Assembly (NCBI GenBank): GCA_013334325.1
Contig: JAAXXT010000005.1
Coordinates: 17,361 to 81,360, forward strand
Direction of reading: 5' to 3'
From: Erysipelotrichaceae bacterium
Lineage (GTDB): Bacteria; Bacillota_I; Bacilli_A; Erysipelotrichales; Erysipelotrichaceae
DNA length: 64,000 nt
Shown here: one piece after another, positions 1 to 6,299 of the stretch
How positions within the stretch are numbered: the stretch's first letter is position 1
How the letters are laid out: each line of letters starts with the position of its first letter
Notes under the pieces: model-generated
What the model was told of the DNA's origin: nothing
Databases searched by the model: none
Seen by the model: the letters and a program-made list of their open reading frames with translations, nothing else
Made by a program: the position numbers and the translations under genes

Positions 1-363
1 CTCATCGAATGCCAACATTCGATTAAACTTATACGCACTTTTAAACATGAAGCCATCATCATCCATCTCTACCTTAGGAAAGATCTCATCTCGATGGACA
101 TAAGATGGATACAGTGGATTACCTTTTTTTGGATAACAGAGAAACAAAACTCCCTTATCCTTAATTGGATCTTCTTTAACCAAAGATCTTAAAGTTGAGA
201 AGAATTCTTCATTGGTGGTGGTAAAGATAAGCAAGGCATCTTGTTTATCTTGACGTGGATGTGATCCTAAAACATCAAGCTCGTTCTTGAGATAAGTAGG
301 CATATTGACTATAGGAAGATCTTTATAAGTATCTAGTTTGAATTTTTCAATGATTTGTGACAT
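1..363 (-). CDS. Hypothetical protein, N-terminal 121 residues (cut by window edge)
   Basis: An open frame starts at the ATG at 363 and runs leftward off the window with no stop. The preceding AAAAGGAGA gives a good ribosome site. The visible 121 residues begin MSQIIEKFKLDTY and carry a region VLFLCYPKKGNPLYPSYVHRDEIFP followed by a GFMFKSAYKFN stretch. It has no signal peptide or membrane segment, so it should be cytosolic. I do not recognise the family and give no function. The reading frame and ribosome site make it a real gene; its length is unknown. Confidence 0.75.
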   Translation of the reverse strand, partial: MSQIIEKFKLDTYKDLPIVNMPTYLKNELDVLGSHPRQDKQDALLIFTTTNEEFFSTLRSLVKEDPIKDKGVLFLCYPKKGNPLYPSYVHRDEIFPKVEMDDDGFMFKSAYKFNRMLAFDE

Positions 364-479
364 ACAGGTCTCCTTTTAACGGTGATATCATAGCGTTATT
401 TTCTTATTATTTCCATTTGAATGACTAAGTGTTAAAGGGACACTGTGATAGAATGTTTAAAGGATAAGGTCAACAAAAG

Positions 480-998
480 ATGAACATCCATTTTGAACAA
501 GTACTAATGAGTAATGAAATCGCCCAGCGAATGATGAAGTGGTATAACGATCCAGAGATCGCCTCTTTTATTCATCCTAATTTTAAGGAAGAGGATCCTC
601 ATGTGTTTACCATAGAAGATGTCTTGAAACAACTTGAACCTCATGCTCAGATCACCCATTTATTTATCATGGATGAAGATGAAGTCATCGGAGAGATTTC
701 CATCACTAAGGATTTCCATTGGTTGATGAGAAAGACCCCTGATTCAGCCTGGATATCCATCTTGATCGGAGAGAAGTCTTATTGGGGAAAAGGCATCGCT
801 AAGATGGCCATGCGTTATCTTGAGGATGAATGTCGTCGATTAGGCTATAAACGTATCGAGTTGGGTGTTTTTGATCATAATCTTAAAGCTCAACAACTCT
901 ATGAAAGAATGGGTTATACTCCCTTCATCATCAATGAACACATTACCTATTCTGGTGGTGTTTGGCACAATGATATAAGAATGGAAAAAGATCTATAA
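480..998 (+). CDS. GNAT acetyltransferase, RimJ/RimL type
   Basis: 172 residues with the GNAT fold. The acetyl-CoA pyrophosphate loop is visible as SYWGKGIAK (around residue 100), followed by the RRLGYKRIELGVFDHNLKAQQLYERMGY block typical of RimJ/RimL-like N-acetyltransferases. These enzymes move acetyl from acetyl-CoA to an amine; the substrate here is not predictable. A purine-rich AAGGATAAGG lies about 10 bases before the ATG. An extended -10 like box (TGATAGAAT, 446-454) sits upstream, so it is probably monocistronic. Confidence 0.85.
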   Translation: MNIHFEQVLMSNEIAQRMMKWYNDPEIASFIHPNFKEEDPHVFTIEDVLKQLEPHAQITHLFIMDEDEVIGEISITKDFHWLMRKTPDSAWISILIGEKSYWGKGIAKMAMRYLEDECRRLGYKRIELGVFDHNLKAQQLYERMGYTPFIINEHITYSGGVWHNDIRMEKDL

Positions 999-1019
999 AA
1001 AAAGCCTGTAAGGGCTTTA
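995..1019 (-). terminator. Rho-independent terminator for the gene at 1025-1432
   Basis: Stem AAAGCC/GGCTTT (1001-1006 with 1013-1018). The A-run on the plus strand at 997-1003 becomes the U-tail for leftward transcripts. It also lies just after the rightward GNAT gene, so it may work both ways. Confidence 0.7.
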
Positions 1020-1024
1020 AGTGT

Positions 1025-1432
1025 TTATAAGGTCTTTGTCATATGATATTTCACATTGACGATAGGATAATGCTTCTGAACGAAGGCTAGATGATAGCCA
1101 TGTTTTTCATAGAATGGACGAGCTTGAAAGCTATAGGTATGAAGCACTGCGTACTTACAACCTCGTTTAACAGCTTCAGCCTCCGCTTCGATCAATAGAC
1201 GTGATCCTAATCCTTTGTAGCGTTGACTGGTTTCTACCCATAGGTAATCGATCTCTAGCCATTGACCTACAATGGTACAGACCAAGCCTCCTAACAATTT
1301 GCCATTGGCATCTCGTTCATCAAAAACGATCTCAAGATCATCTTGAATTTCTAAAAATTTCGAATTGTAAGCTTTGAGATGATGACGCACTTCTTGACGA
1401 AGCGCTTCTCCTGATTGAATGTGTTTTTGCAT
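1025..1432 (-). CDS. GNAT acetyltransferase
   Basis: 135 residues. The GNAT acetyl-CoA motif is seen as SQRYKGLGSRLLIEAEAEAVKRG (about residues 70-90) and the C-terminal part has the usual FYEKHGYHLAF motif. The start is supported by GAGGATCT just upstream of the ATG. The substrate is unknown. It converges on the other GNAT at 480-998, which is a different subtype rather than a recent duplicate. Confidence 0.85.
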   Translation of the reverse strand: MQKHIQSGEALRQEVRHHLKAYNSKFLEIQDDLEIVFDERDANGKLLGGLVCTIVGQWLEIDYLWVETSQRYKGLGSRLLIEAEAEAVKRGCKYAVLHTYSFQARPFYEKHGYHLAFVQKHYPIVNVKYHMTKTL

Positions 1433-1570
1433 AGATCCTCATGTATTGTTTAAATAAAGACAACTGAATTGAGTTTAGCACAAACTGTATCTATACATAT
1501 TATATATGCTCATGAATTGTTTTACCGAACTTTCGTTCAATTTGATGATTTTATTTTTAAACGTCTATCT

Positions 1571-1945
1571 TCATTTTCTCCAAAAAGTCACACAGTTGGC
1601 TTTATCAACGATATTGAACTCTATCATTCTTGAGAGAAGCTCATAATCGATGGCTTTATTCCAAGGAAACTTCATCAACATCATCGTCTGTTCATACCCT
1701 GCTTTTTTAATTTCCTCAGAGAAATGTTTGATCCCAACCAACTCAGTACTACACGCAAGATGTTTACTAGAGATACTGAATCCTACGATAAAAGTCCCAT
1801 GATCAATAAACATAGGTTGATTCCAGGCAATGCGCGTCTCTAATTCTGGATACTTCTTATGGATCCAATTCAATACTTCTTCTGTTCTTTGACGTTGAGA
1901 AGGTTCAGGAATTCCTTCTAGATATTCTTTAAAAGTTTCAATCAT
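1571..1945 (-). CDS. DUF1801 (YdhG-like) protein
   Basis: 124 residues, MIETFKEYLEGIPEPSQRQRTEEVLNW onward, with the IAWNQPMF and FSISSKHLACS blocks of the DUF1801/YdhG fold. B. subtilis YdhG/Fra is described as an iron chaperone; that role is only a family hint. I start at 1945 because AAAGGAG lies 6 bases upstream, whereas the longer frame starting at 1978 has no ribosome site. It is a single gene with its own upstream gap. Confidence 0.8.
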   Translation of the reverse strand: MIETFKEYLEGIPEPSQRQRTEEVLNWIHKKYPELETRIAWNQPMFIDHGTFIVGFSISSKHLACSTELVGIKHFSEEIKKAGYEQTMMLMKFPWNKAIDYELLSRMIEFNIVDKANCVTFWRK

Positions 1946-2142
1946 ATGTACTCCTTTATTACTCTTAAGTACCTTCAATTTAACCTATATAGAATGGAAA
2001 AGCAAAAAGAGTGATTTAATAAAGAAGCTTATTCTTGCCTATTTATAATCGAATTACACTTAGGATATATTCATTTTTCATTCTCTAATTTACACCCATT
2101 TAGGCAAGATGTCGTTTATAATATTTCTAAAGAGGTATTCTT

Positions 2143-2715
2143 ATGAAACTGTTCAATATTTTTAAACCCAAAAAGAAGCAGATATTAGGATCTGAACCCC
2201 CATTTGTGGCCGAGATGAGAGAAAATGAAAGACGTTTTCACCAAATATCCAAAGCTGAGTTCTCAAAACTAGAAGACAGTCAGCTGCTTGATGCGATGCT
2301 TTATTGGGTGCATAACCTTCGATGGAATAAAATGGTAAAACTAGAGGATCTATCTGAACCAGTTAAAAATGCTTACGTTTGTTTCTCAGTCTATGGTGAA
2401 ATCATGAACGGTGGATTGAATCAAGTCTTCTTCAATGAAACTAAATATTATGTTCATCTGTGTGTTGATGGTTACGAGAAAATTGGAGCTCCTGAGATTA
2501 GTACCATAATTAAGGAAGCCATGGATATCGTGACCAATCAAAAAGGACGATATGAAGCACTAGACGATGGAACACTTGATAGTTTTATAGAATCCTATGT
2601 AGATGACCCACTAAGTGATCTAGACGATGTTTTTTATGAAAAATCTGATGACATAGATCTATGTCAAGTCATCACCAACTATATCCGCTTAAACATCGAT
2701 AGTTTCGGAAATTAA
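2143..2715 (+). CDS. DUF4375 domain protein
   Basis: 190 residues, soluble. The motif VYGEIMNGGLNQVFFNET (about residues 87-104) is the hallmark of DUF4375 (DMP19-like) proteins, whose function is not established. The C-terminal part is acidic (DDPLSDLDDVFYEKSDDIDL). AGAGGT precedes the ATG, and a TATAAT box lies at 2117-2122. A strong terminator follows at once, so it is its own transcription unit. Confidence 0.75.
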   Translation: MKLFNIFKPKKKQILGSEPPFVAEMRENERRFHQISKAEFSKLEDSQLLDAMLYWVHNLRWNKMVKLEDLSEPVKNAYVCFSVYGEIMNGGLNQVFFNETKYYVHLCVDGYEKIGAPEISTIIKEAMDIVTNQKGRYEALDDGTLDSFIESYVDDPLSDLDDVFYEKSDDIDLCQVITNYIRLNIDSFGN

Positions 2716-2724
2716 TACAAAAAG

Positions 2725-2749
2725 AAAAGCCCTTGATGGGCTTTTTGTC
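2725..2749 (+). terminator. Rho-independent terminator after the DUF4375 gene
   Basis: AAAAGCCC (2725-2732), a 5-base loop and GGGCTTTT (2738-2745), followed by T-rich sequence. The A-run upstream means it can also stop leftward transcripts leaving tRNA-Gly. Confidence 0.85.
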
Positions 2750-2752
2750 TTA

Positions 2753-2826
2753 TGGAGCAGGTGAGGGGAATCGAACCCCCGTATCGACCTTGGGAAGGTC
2801 GCGTTCTACCATTGAACTACACCTGC
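2753..2826 (-). tRNA. tRNA-Gly (anticodon CCC)
   Basis: The minus strand folds as a cloverleaf. The acceptor GCAGGTG pairs with CACCTGC, followed by T and encoded CCA. The anticodon stem CGACC/GGTCG encloses loop TTCCCAA, giving CCC. The T arm GGGGGTTCGATTCCCC is intact. It is nearly identical to the tRNA-Gly(GCC) at 3562-3635 outside the anticodon loop, so the two are probably duplicates that diverged at the anticodon. Confidence 0.95.
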
Positions 2827-2891
2827 ATTGCTTATCTATTTTACCACAACCTACAAAATAATCTCAAGATAGATTTCCGTTTTAGAATGAA

Positions 2892-2940
2892 TAGAGGTGG
2901 GAATTGAGTAAGCTTACCAAGTTATCAATTCCCACCTCTA
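2892..2940. repeat. Perfect 16-bp inverted repeat (large hairpin)
   Basis: Arms 2892-2907 and 2925-2940 are exact reverse complements (TAGAGGTGGGAATTGA and its complement) around a 17-base spacer. It lies between tRNA-Gly and the 3' end of the membrane-protein gene. For the leftward gene it could act as a terminator, but no clear U-tail follows. Confidence 0.75.
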
Positions 2941-2954
2941 ATTTCTAAACCTAT

Positions 2955-3392
2955 TTATCTCATAATGAAATAAATCACTAGCGCTATTATGAACAATCCT
3001 AAAAATCCAGTAATCATAGTTCTAAGTTGTTTTGAGTATCCTTTAGGGATGATTTCCCCTTTCATATCTAATTTCACAATGAGTGGGTGTAATCTCCAAA
3101 AGTAAGTAGATATAGATAAGATCATCGCAATAACTGAAACCATTTTAATGGTTTCCGAACCAATAAATAATATTACTAGTAAAAGAAAGATAAATATTAG
3201 CTTTGTGCCTGCTACCCAATTGGTCATGTATCGGACAAATAAATGAAGGTTCTCATCTTGTTTTGAATCTTCCCAAGCTTTAAAGACCGCTACCCCATTA
3301 CCGACTCTAGAATCTGGCTTAAAGTAAAGTATCATTATATTTGCGAATTCTAAGACAATAAAGATAACAATAGAAATAGAAAGAATGATCAT
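2955..3392 (-). CDS. Small integral membrane protein (about four TM helices)
   Basis: 145 residues. Hydrophobic segments lie near residues 1-25, 60-80, 83-100 and 122-143, joined by a polar loop FKPDSRVGNGVAVFKAWEDSKQDENLHLF. The pattern is that of a small unnamed membrane family; I do not know its function. AGAGGA lies 6 bases before the ATG. It is flanked by tRNA genes and is probably transcribed alone. Confidence 0.7.
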   Translation of the reverse strand: MIILSISIVIFIVLEFANIMILYFKPDSRVGNGVAVFKAWEDSKQDENLHLFVRYMTNWVAGTKLIFIFLLLVILFIGSETIKMVSVIAMILSISTYFWRLHPLIVKLDMKGEIIPKGYSKQLRTMITGFLGLFIIALVIYFIMR

Positions 3393-3526
3393 GGTTTGTC
3401 CTCTTACTTGTGGTCTTCTATTTTGAGTTTATCATAAAACTTTATCGCTTTGTTTAGCATAAATTGAATCCTTAACAATTACATCATAGACGACACTCAA
3501 AATAGATGATCAGTATAATCAAGACA

Positions 3527-3551
3527 TAAAAAAAGTCCCGATTAAGGACTT
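3527..3551 (-). terminator. Terminator of the leftward tRNA cluster
   Basis: AAGTCC (3533-3538) pairs with GGACTT (3545-3550). A run of seven A on the plus strand (3528-3534) becomes the U-tail. It follows the 3' end of tRNA-Gly(GCC) by about ten bases and ends the Ser-Asp-Gly transcript. Confidence 0.85.
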
Positions 3552-3561
3552 ATAATGACTC

Positions 3562-3635
3562 TGGAGCAGGTGAGGGGAATCGAACCCCCGTGTCGACCTT
3601 GGCAAGGTCGCGTTCTACCATTGAACTACACCTGC
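3562..3635 (-). tRNA. tRNA-Gly (anticodon GCC)
   Basis: Acceptor GCAGGTG/CACCTGC with discriminator T and encoded CCA; anticodon loop TTGCCAA gives GCC. It is the last tRNA of a three-tRNA leftward cluster and is followed by a terminator. Confidence 0.97.
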
Positions 3636-3640
3636 AAAAA

Positions 3641-3716
3641 TGGCGGTCCAGACGGGATTCGAACCCGCGGTCTCCTCCGTGACAGGGAGGCATGTTAACC
3701 GCTACACCACTGGACC
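3641..3716 (-). tRNA. tRNA-Asp (anticodon GTC)
   Basis: Acceptor GGTCCAG pairs with CTGGACC, discriminator G, encoded CCA. Anticodon stem CCTCC/GGAGG with loop CTGTCAC gives GTC. It is the middle member of the Ser-Asp-Gly cluster, only 5 bases from tRNA-Gly. Confidence 0.97.
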
Positions 3717-3738
3717 ACTACACAACACTAACGTAAAT

Positions 3739-3831
3739 TGGCGCGGAAGGAGGGATTTGAACCCTCGCGTCAGTTTAACCCGACCTATGCCCTTAGCAGG
3801 GGCACCTCTTCAGCCGCTTGAGTACTTCCGC
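3739..3831 (-). tRNA. tRNA-Ser (anticodon GCT)
   Basis: A 93-nt class II tRNA with a long variable arm. Acceptor GCGGAAG pairs with CTTCCGC, discriminator G, encoded CCA. Anticodon stem TGCCC/GGGCA with loop CTGCTAA gives GCT. It is the first tRNA of the cluster. Confidence 0.97.
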
Positions 3832-3915
3832 AAGGCCACCTTACAGCGCTTTCTAATGTTAACATACTACCCAACCTTTTTTCAAGTGCTTTTAACTTAA
3901 AAACAGATTTTCGTT

Positions 3916-4110
3916 TTACTCTATGATAAAACCTGCTTCTCTTATGGTTACTTTTGCGGTATAGACCGCATCTGCATCCCCTTCGATCACAACGATATGA
4001 TCTTTTGGTTTGACGCTAAAGATCAAACGAGTATCTTCTAAAGCCAATCTTAGCTTCTCAGCTTGCTCTTCTGTTTTTAAATCTCTTATGATCAGGATGA
4101 CTTTCATCAT
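3916..4110 (-). CDS. Small HMA-like (ferredoxin-fold) protein lacking the CxxC
   Basis: 64 residues, MMKVILIIRDLKTEEQAEKL onward. The predicted order strand-helix-strand-strand-helix-strand (ILIIRDL, EEQAEKLRLALED, LIFSVKP, HIVVIEG, VYTAKVTIREAG, FIIE) is that of heavy-metal-associated domains such as CopZ. The metal-binding CxxC after the first strand is absent, so it probably does not carry copper. The ATG overlaps the deoD stop as ATGA and GGAGG lies just before, so it is translationally coupled to deoD. Its role is unknown. Confidence 0.7.
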   Translation of the reverse strand: MMKVILIIRDLKTEEQAEKLRLALEDTRLIFSVKPKDHIVVIEGDADAVYTAKVTIREAGFIIE

Positions 4111-4820
4111 TCCTCCAAAGCGATCTGTAAGGCAATCTCCATCATCTTCGTAAAGGAGTTTTGTCTTTCTTCTGCACTTGTAACTTCGTGGGTTACTAAG
4201 GAATCTGAGATGGTCAATAAACAAGCAGCTTCTTTACCTAAATAACGGGCATTCGCAAACAAGGCAAAGGATTCCATTTCGACACAGACGAGATGCTTAT
4301 CTGCGATTATTTTAGAAATGTCTTGTTCACTTCCACGATAGAAGACATCTGAAGAATGGATCGTACCTGTTTTAAATGGAATATTAAGCTTCTTCGCTGC
4401 AGCTTCTAATTGTTTATTGAGTTTAGGACTAGGAACTTGTGTGTCTTCATCATAACCAAAAGCTGTCTTCGCAAACGAAGATTCACTATAAGCACTACTG
4501 GCTAAGACCACATCATAGACTTTAACATCCGCTTGATAAGATCCTGCAGATCCTATACGAATGATCTTTTTAACATCATATTGACTAAAGAGCTCAAAAG
4601 AATAGATCCCGATCGAAGGCATTCCCATACCTGATCCCATCACAGAGATAGGATGACCTTTATAGGTTCCTGTATATCCAAACATATTTCTAACATCGTT
4701 GAATTGAACGACGTTTTCTAGATAGGTCTCGGCGATCTTCTTCGCTCTAAGCGGATCTCCTGGCATTAATACGATAGAAGCTATTTGTCCTTTTTGAGCA
4801 TTATTGTGTGGTGTTGGCAT
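4107..4820 (-). CDS. deoD: Purine nucleoside phosphorylase, DeoD type
   Basis: 237 residues, a normal DeoD length. It splits purine (deoxy)nucleosides with phosphate into base and (deoxy)ribose-1-phosphate. Visible family blocks are VLMPGDPLRAKKIAETYL (N-terminal), GMGMPSIGIYSFEL, IIRIGSAGS, VCVEMESFALFANA (nucleoside site) and TISDSLVTHEVTSAEERQ. The last holds the Asp and Arg equivalent to E. coli D204 and R217. AAGGAG precedes the ATG and an extended -10 box (TGCTATAAT) lies at 4845-4853. A small HMA-like gene follows in the same operon. Confidence 0.95.
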   Translation of the reverse strand: MPTPHNNAQKGQIASIVLMPGDPLRAKKIAETYLENVVQFNDVRNMFGYTGTYKGHPISVMGSGMGMPSIGIYSFELFSQYDVKKIIRIGSAGSYQADVKVYDVVLASSAYSESSFAKTAFGYDEDTQVPSPKLNKQLEAAAKKLNIPFKTGTIHSSDVFYRGSEQDISKIIADKHLVCVEMESFALFANARYLGKEAACLLTISDSLVTHEVTSAEERQNSFTKMMEIALQIALEE

Positions 4821-4844
4821 AGAGTTCTCCTTGGTTTTGAGTAA

Positions 4845-4853
4845 ATTATAGCA
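4845..4853 (-). promoter_or_regulatory. Extended -10 promoter element for deoD
   Basis: TGCTATAAT on the minus strand, 25 bases upstream of the deoD ATG. No good -35 hexamer is seen, as expected for an extended -10 promoter. Confidence 0.6.
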
Positions 4854-4891
4854 TACCTATCTTTTCTATGAAACGAAGTTCAAATTGCGGG

Positions 4892-4920
4892 TTGTTTAGT
4901 GCTGATTTAGAAGCTATAAT
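4892..4920 (+). promoter_or_regulatory. Promoter of the leader/MgtE-like/NRAMP operon
   Basis: TTGTTT (4892-4897), 17-base spacer, perfect TATAAT (4915-4920). The predicted start near 4927 leaves only about 19 bases before the leader-peptide ATG and about 120 before the MgtE-like gene. I see no M-box pattern in that span. Confidence 0.75.
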
Positions 4921-4945
4921 GAGTGTAAATGAAAGGAGACTCTTT

Positions 4946-5032
4946 ATGGACTCAGACCCTCATAGTACCCCATCTGTTTATAATACGTTTACATCTATAG
5001 AGAGGATCCTCACTGCTCCTCTCACCACTTGA
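4946..5032 (+). CDS. 28-residue leader peptide upstream of the magnesium-type operon
   Basis: A small gene with a strong ribosome site (GAAAGGAG, 7 bases before ATG). The peptide is MDSDPHSTPSVYNTFTSIER followed by ILTAPLTT. Its TGA lies inside the GAGAGGAG ribosome site of the next gene. The acidic/proline start (D-S-D-P) recalls the EPDP start of E. coli MgtL, where acidic-proline runs make ribosomes drop off at low Mg2+. That parallel is inference. The position between a consensus promoter and an Mg-type operon, plus the overlap with a folding switch, argues that translation of this peptide regulates the operon. Confidence 0.65.
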   Translation: MDSDPHSTPSVYNTFTSIERILTAPLTT

Positions 5033-5041
5033 GAGGAGTAG
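5000..5041 (+). promoter_or_regulatory. Ribosome-site-sequestering hairpin with a competing upstream stem
   Basis: CTCCTCTC (5016-5023) is the exact complement of the ribosome site GAGAGGAG (5031-5038). The stem extends to 11 pairs with one G-U and a 7-base loop. A second copy of GAGAGGA (5000-5006, leader codons 18-20) can pair with the same TCCTCTC and free the ribosome site. The two stems exclude each other. A ribosome on the leader would melt one or the other according to its position. Confidence 0.7.
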
Positions 5042-5045
5042 CAAT

Positions 5046-6299
5046 GTGACCTTTAGCAACAATTTATTCTTCAGCAAGATCCTTCATAAAGACATTCGTA
5101 ATCTCGATGATTCTGTCATAGGTAACCTCAATGACGTTTTAATCGATTCCAGAGGGATCAAACCAACGCTGACCGCCATAGAAGTCAAAAGCGGCAAACG
5201 CCTTTTCTACATCAACTGTGAAGCCATACAGATCTATCGCAGTAGTGCCAATAAATATTATCTACAACTTGGATCGACTCAGGTGACTTTTACATCACCT
5301 CCAGAAAATGCGATCTTTTTAGCCAAGGATATCTTAGATCGTCAAATCATCGACATCAACGGAAGAAAAGTAGAACGTGTCAACGACATTAGAATAGGCC
5401 TCATCAAAGACAACTGGGCCGTTATCGCAGCTGACATTGGATTAAGAGGTCTTATTCGTCGTTTAGGTCTAGAATACGCTGGTATCATGGTCACCAATCT
5501 TCTACATAAGGAATTCCATAATAAGCTGGTCGTATGGGATGACGTTCAACCTTTGATCTCTAATCGAGATAATCTTAAGTTGAATCAACCTTATACAAAG
5601 CTAACCACCATGCATGCGGCAGACATCGCCGACATCATCGAAGATCTTGATCAACAAGCTCAGATCGAAGTCTTTAAGTCTTTGGATACTGAACAAGCTG
5701 CGGATGTCTTAGAAGAAGTAGAATCCGATGTCCAAAAAGCCCTTTTGGAACAACTCCCTATTGAACAAGCTGCGGATGTCTTAGAGATGATGCCTCAAGA
5801 TGAAGTCGCTGATATCTTAGAAGAAATCACCGACATCACCGCAGAAAAGCTCTTGATCGAAATGGAAGAACACATCTCTGAAGAAATCAGAGAATTGATG
5901 GAATATGATGATCGTACGGTAGGATCCTTGATGATGACCGATATGATGTCTTTTGATAAAGATGAAAACGTTAAATCTGTCTTAAAACAACTTCGTAAGG
6001 AACAACCAGAAGAAGACATCACCAACTTCGTCTATGTGACAGATGATAAGAAATTGGTTGGGGTCATCTCTTTGGTGGATCTGATCCATGCGAAATCCAA
6101 TCGAGTCTTAAGATCGATGATGAAAACAGAAATAGTCATCTTAAGAGACAACGATAAGATCGAAGAAGCCATGGAACAGATGCAGAAGTATAACTTGATG
6201 ATTCTTCCTGTCGTCGATGAAAACGATGATCTTATAGGGATTGTTTCTTTGATGGATATCGTCTATGAATACATCCGCTTAAAGAAGGTGGACGTATGA
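5046..6299 (+). CDS. MgtE-like cytosolic regulatory protein (PRC barrels, MgtE_N, paired CBS), no TM domain
   Basis: 417 residues. Domains in order: two PRC-barrel-like regions (about 8-85 and 88-165), an MgtE_N helical superhelix (about 185-290, with repeats such as HAADIADIIEDL and EQAADVLEEV), then two CBS domains (about 296-355 and 357-415). The transmembrane part of a real MgtE channel is missing. In MgtE, the N and CBS domains sense Mg2+ and gate the pore, so this protein is probably the Mg2+-sensing partner of the NRAMP encoded next. The start is GTG at 5046, 7 bases after GAGAGGAG; the ATG at 5044 runs straight into TGA. The stop overlaps the next ATG (ATGA). Confidence 0.85.
   Translation: MTFSNNLFFSKILHKDIRNLDDSVIGNLNDVLIDSRGIKPTLTAIEVKSGKRLFYINCEAIQIYRSSANKYYLQLGSTQVTFTSPPENAIFLAKDILDRQIIDINGRKVERVNDIRIGLIKDNWAVIAADIGLRGLIRRLGLEYAGIMVTNLLHKEFHNKLVVWDDVQPLISNRDNLKLNQPYTKLTTMHAADIADIIEDLDQQAQIEVFKSLDTEQAADVLEEVESDVQKALLEQLPIEQAADVLEMMPQDEVADILEEITDITAEKLLIEMEEHISEEIRELMEYDDRTVGSLMMTDMMSFDKDENVKSVLKQLRKEQPEEDITNFVYVTDDKKLVGVISLVDLIHAKSNRVLRSMMKTEIVILRDNDKIEEAMEQMQKYNLMILPVVDENDDLIGIVSLMDIVYEYIRLKKVDV

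Noticed and set aside
3640..3900. An 86-codon rightward open frame across the tRNA cluster
   Set aside because: It is read entirely from the antisense of tRNA-Asp and tRNA-Ser; no ribosome site.
4921..5045. M-box magnesium riboswitch
   Set aside because: Only about 120 bases lie between the predicted transcription start and the gene, and most is the leader ORF; no M-box core pattern is seen.
5044..5049. ATG at 5044 as the MgtE-like start
   Set aside because: It reads ATG-TGA, so it stops at once; the GTG at 5046 is the usable start, although the start-stop pair could affect initiation.
5795..6025. Antisense frames inside the MgtE-like gene and similar shadows elsewhere
   Set aside because: They lie opposite clearly coding frames, have no ribosome sites and odd composition.
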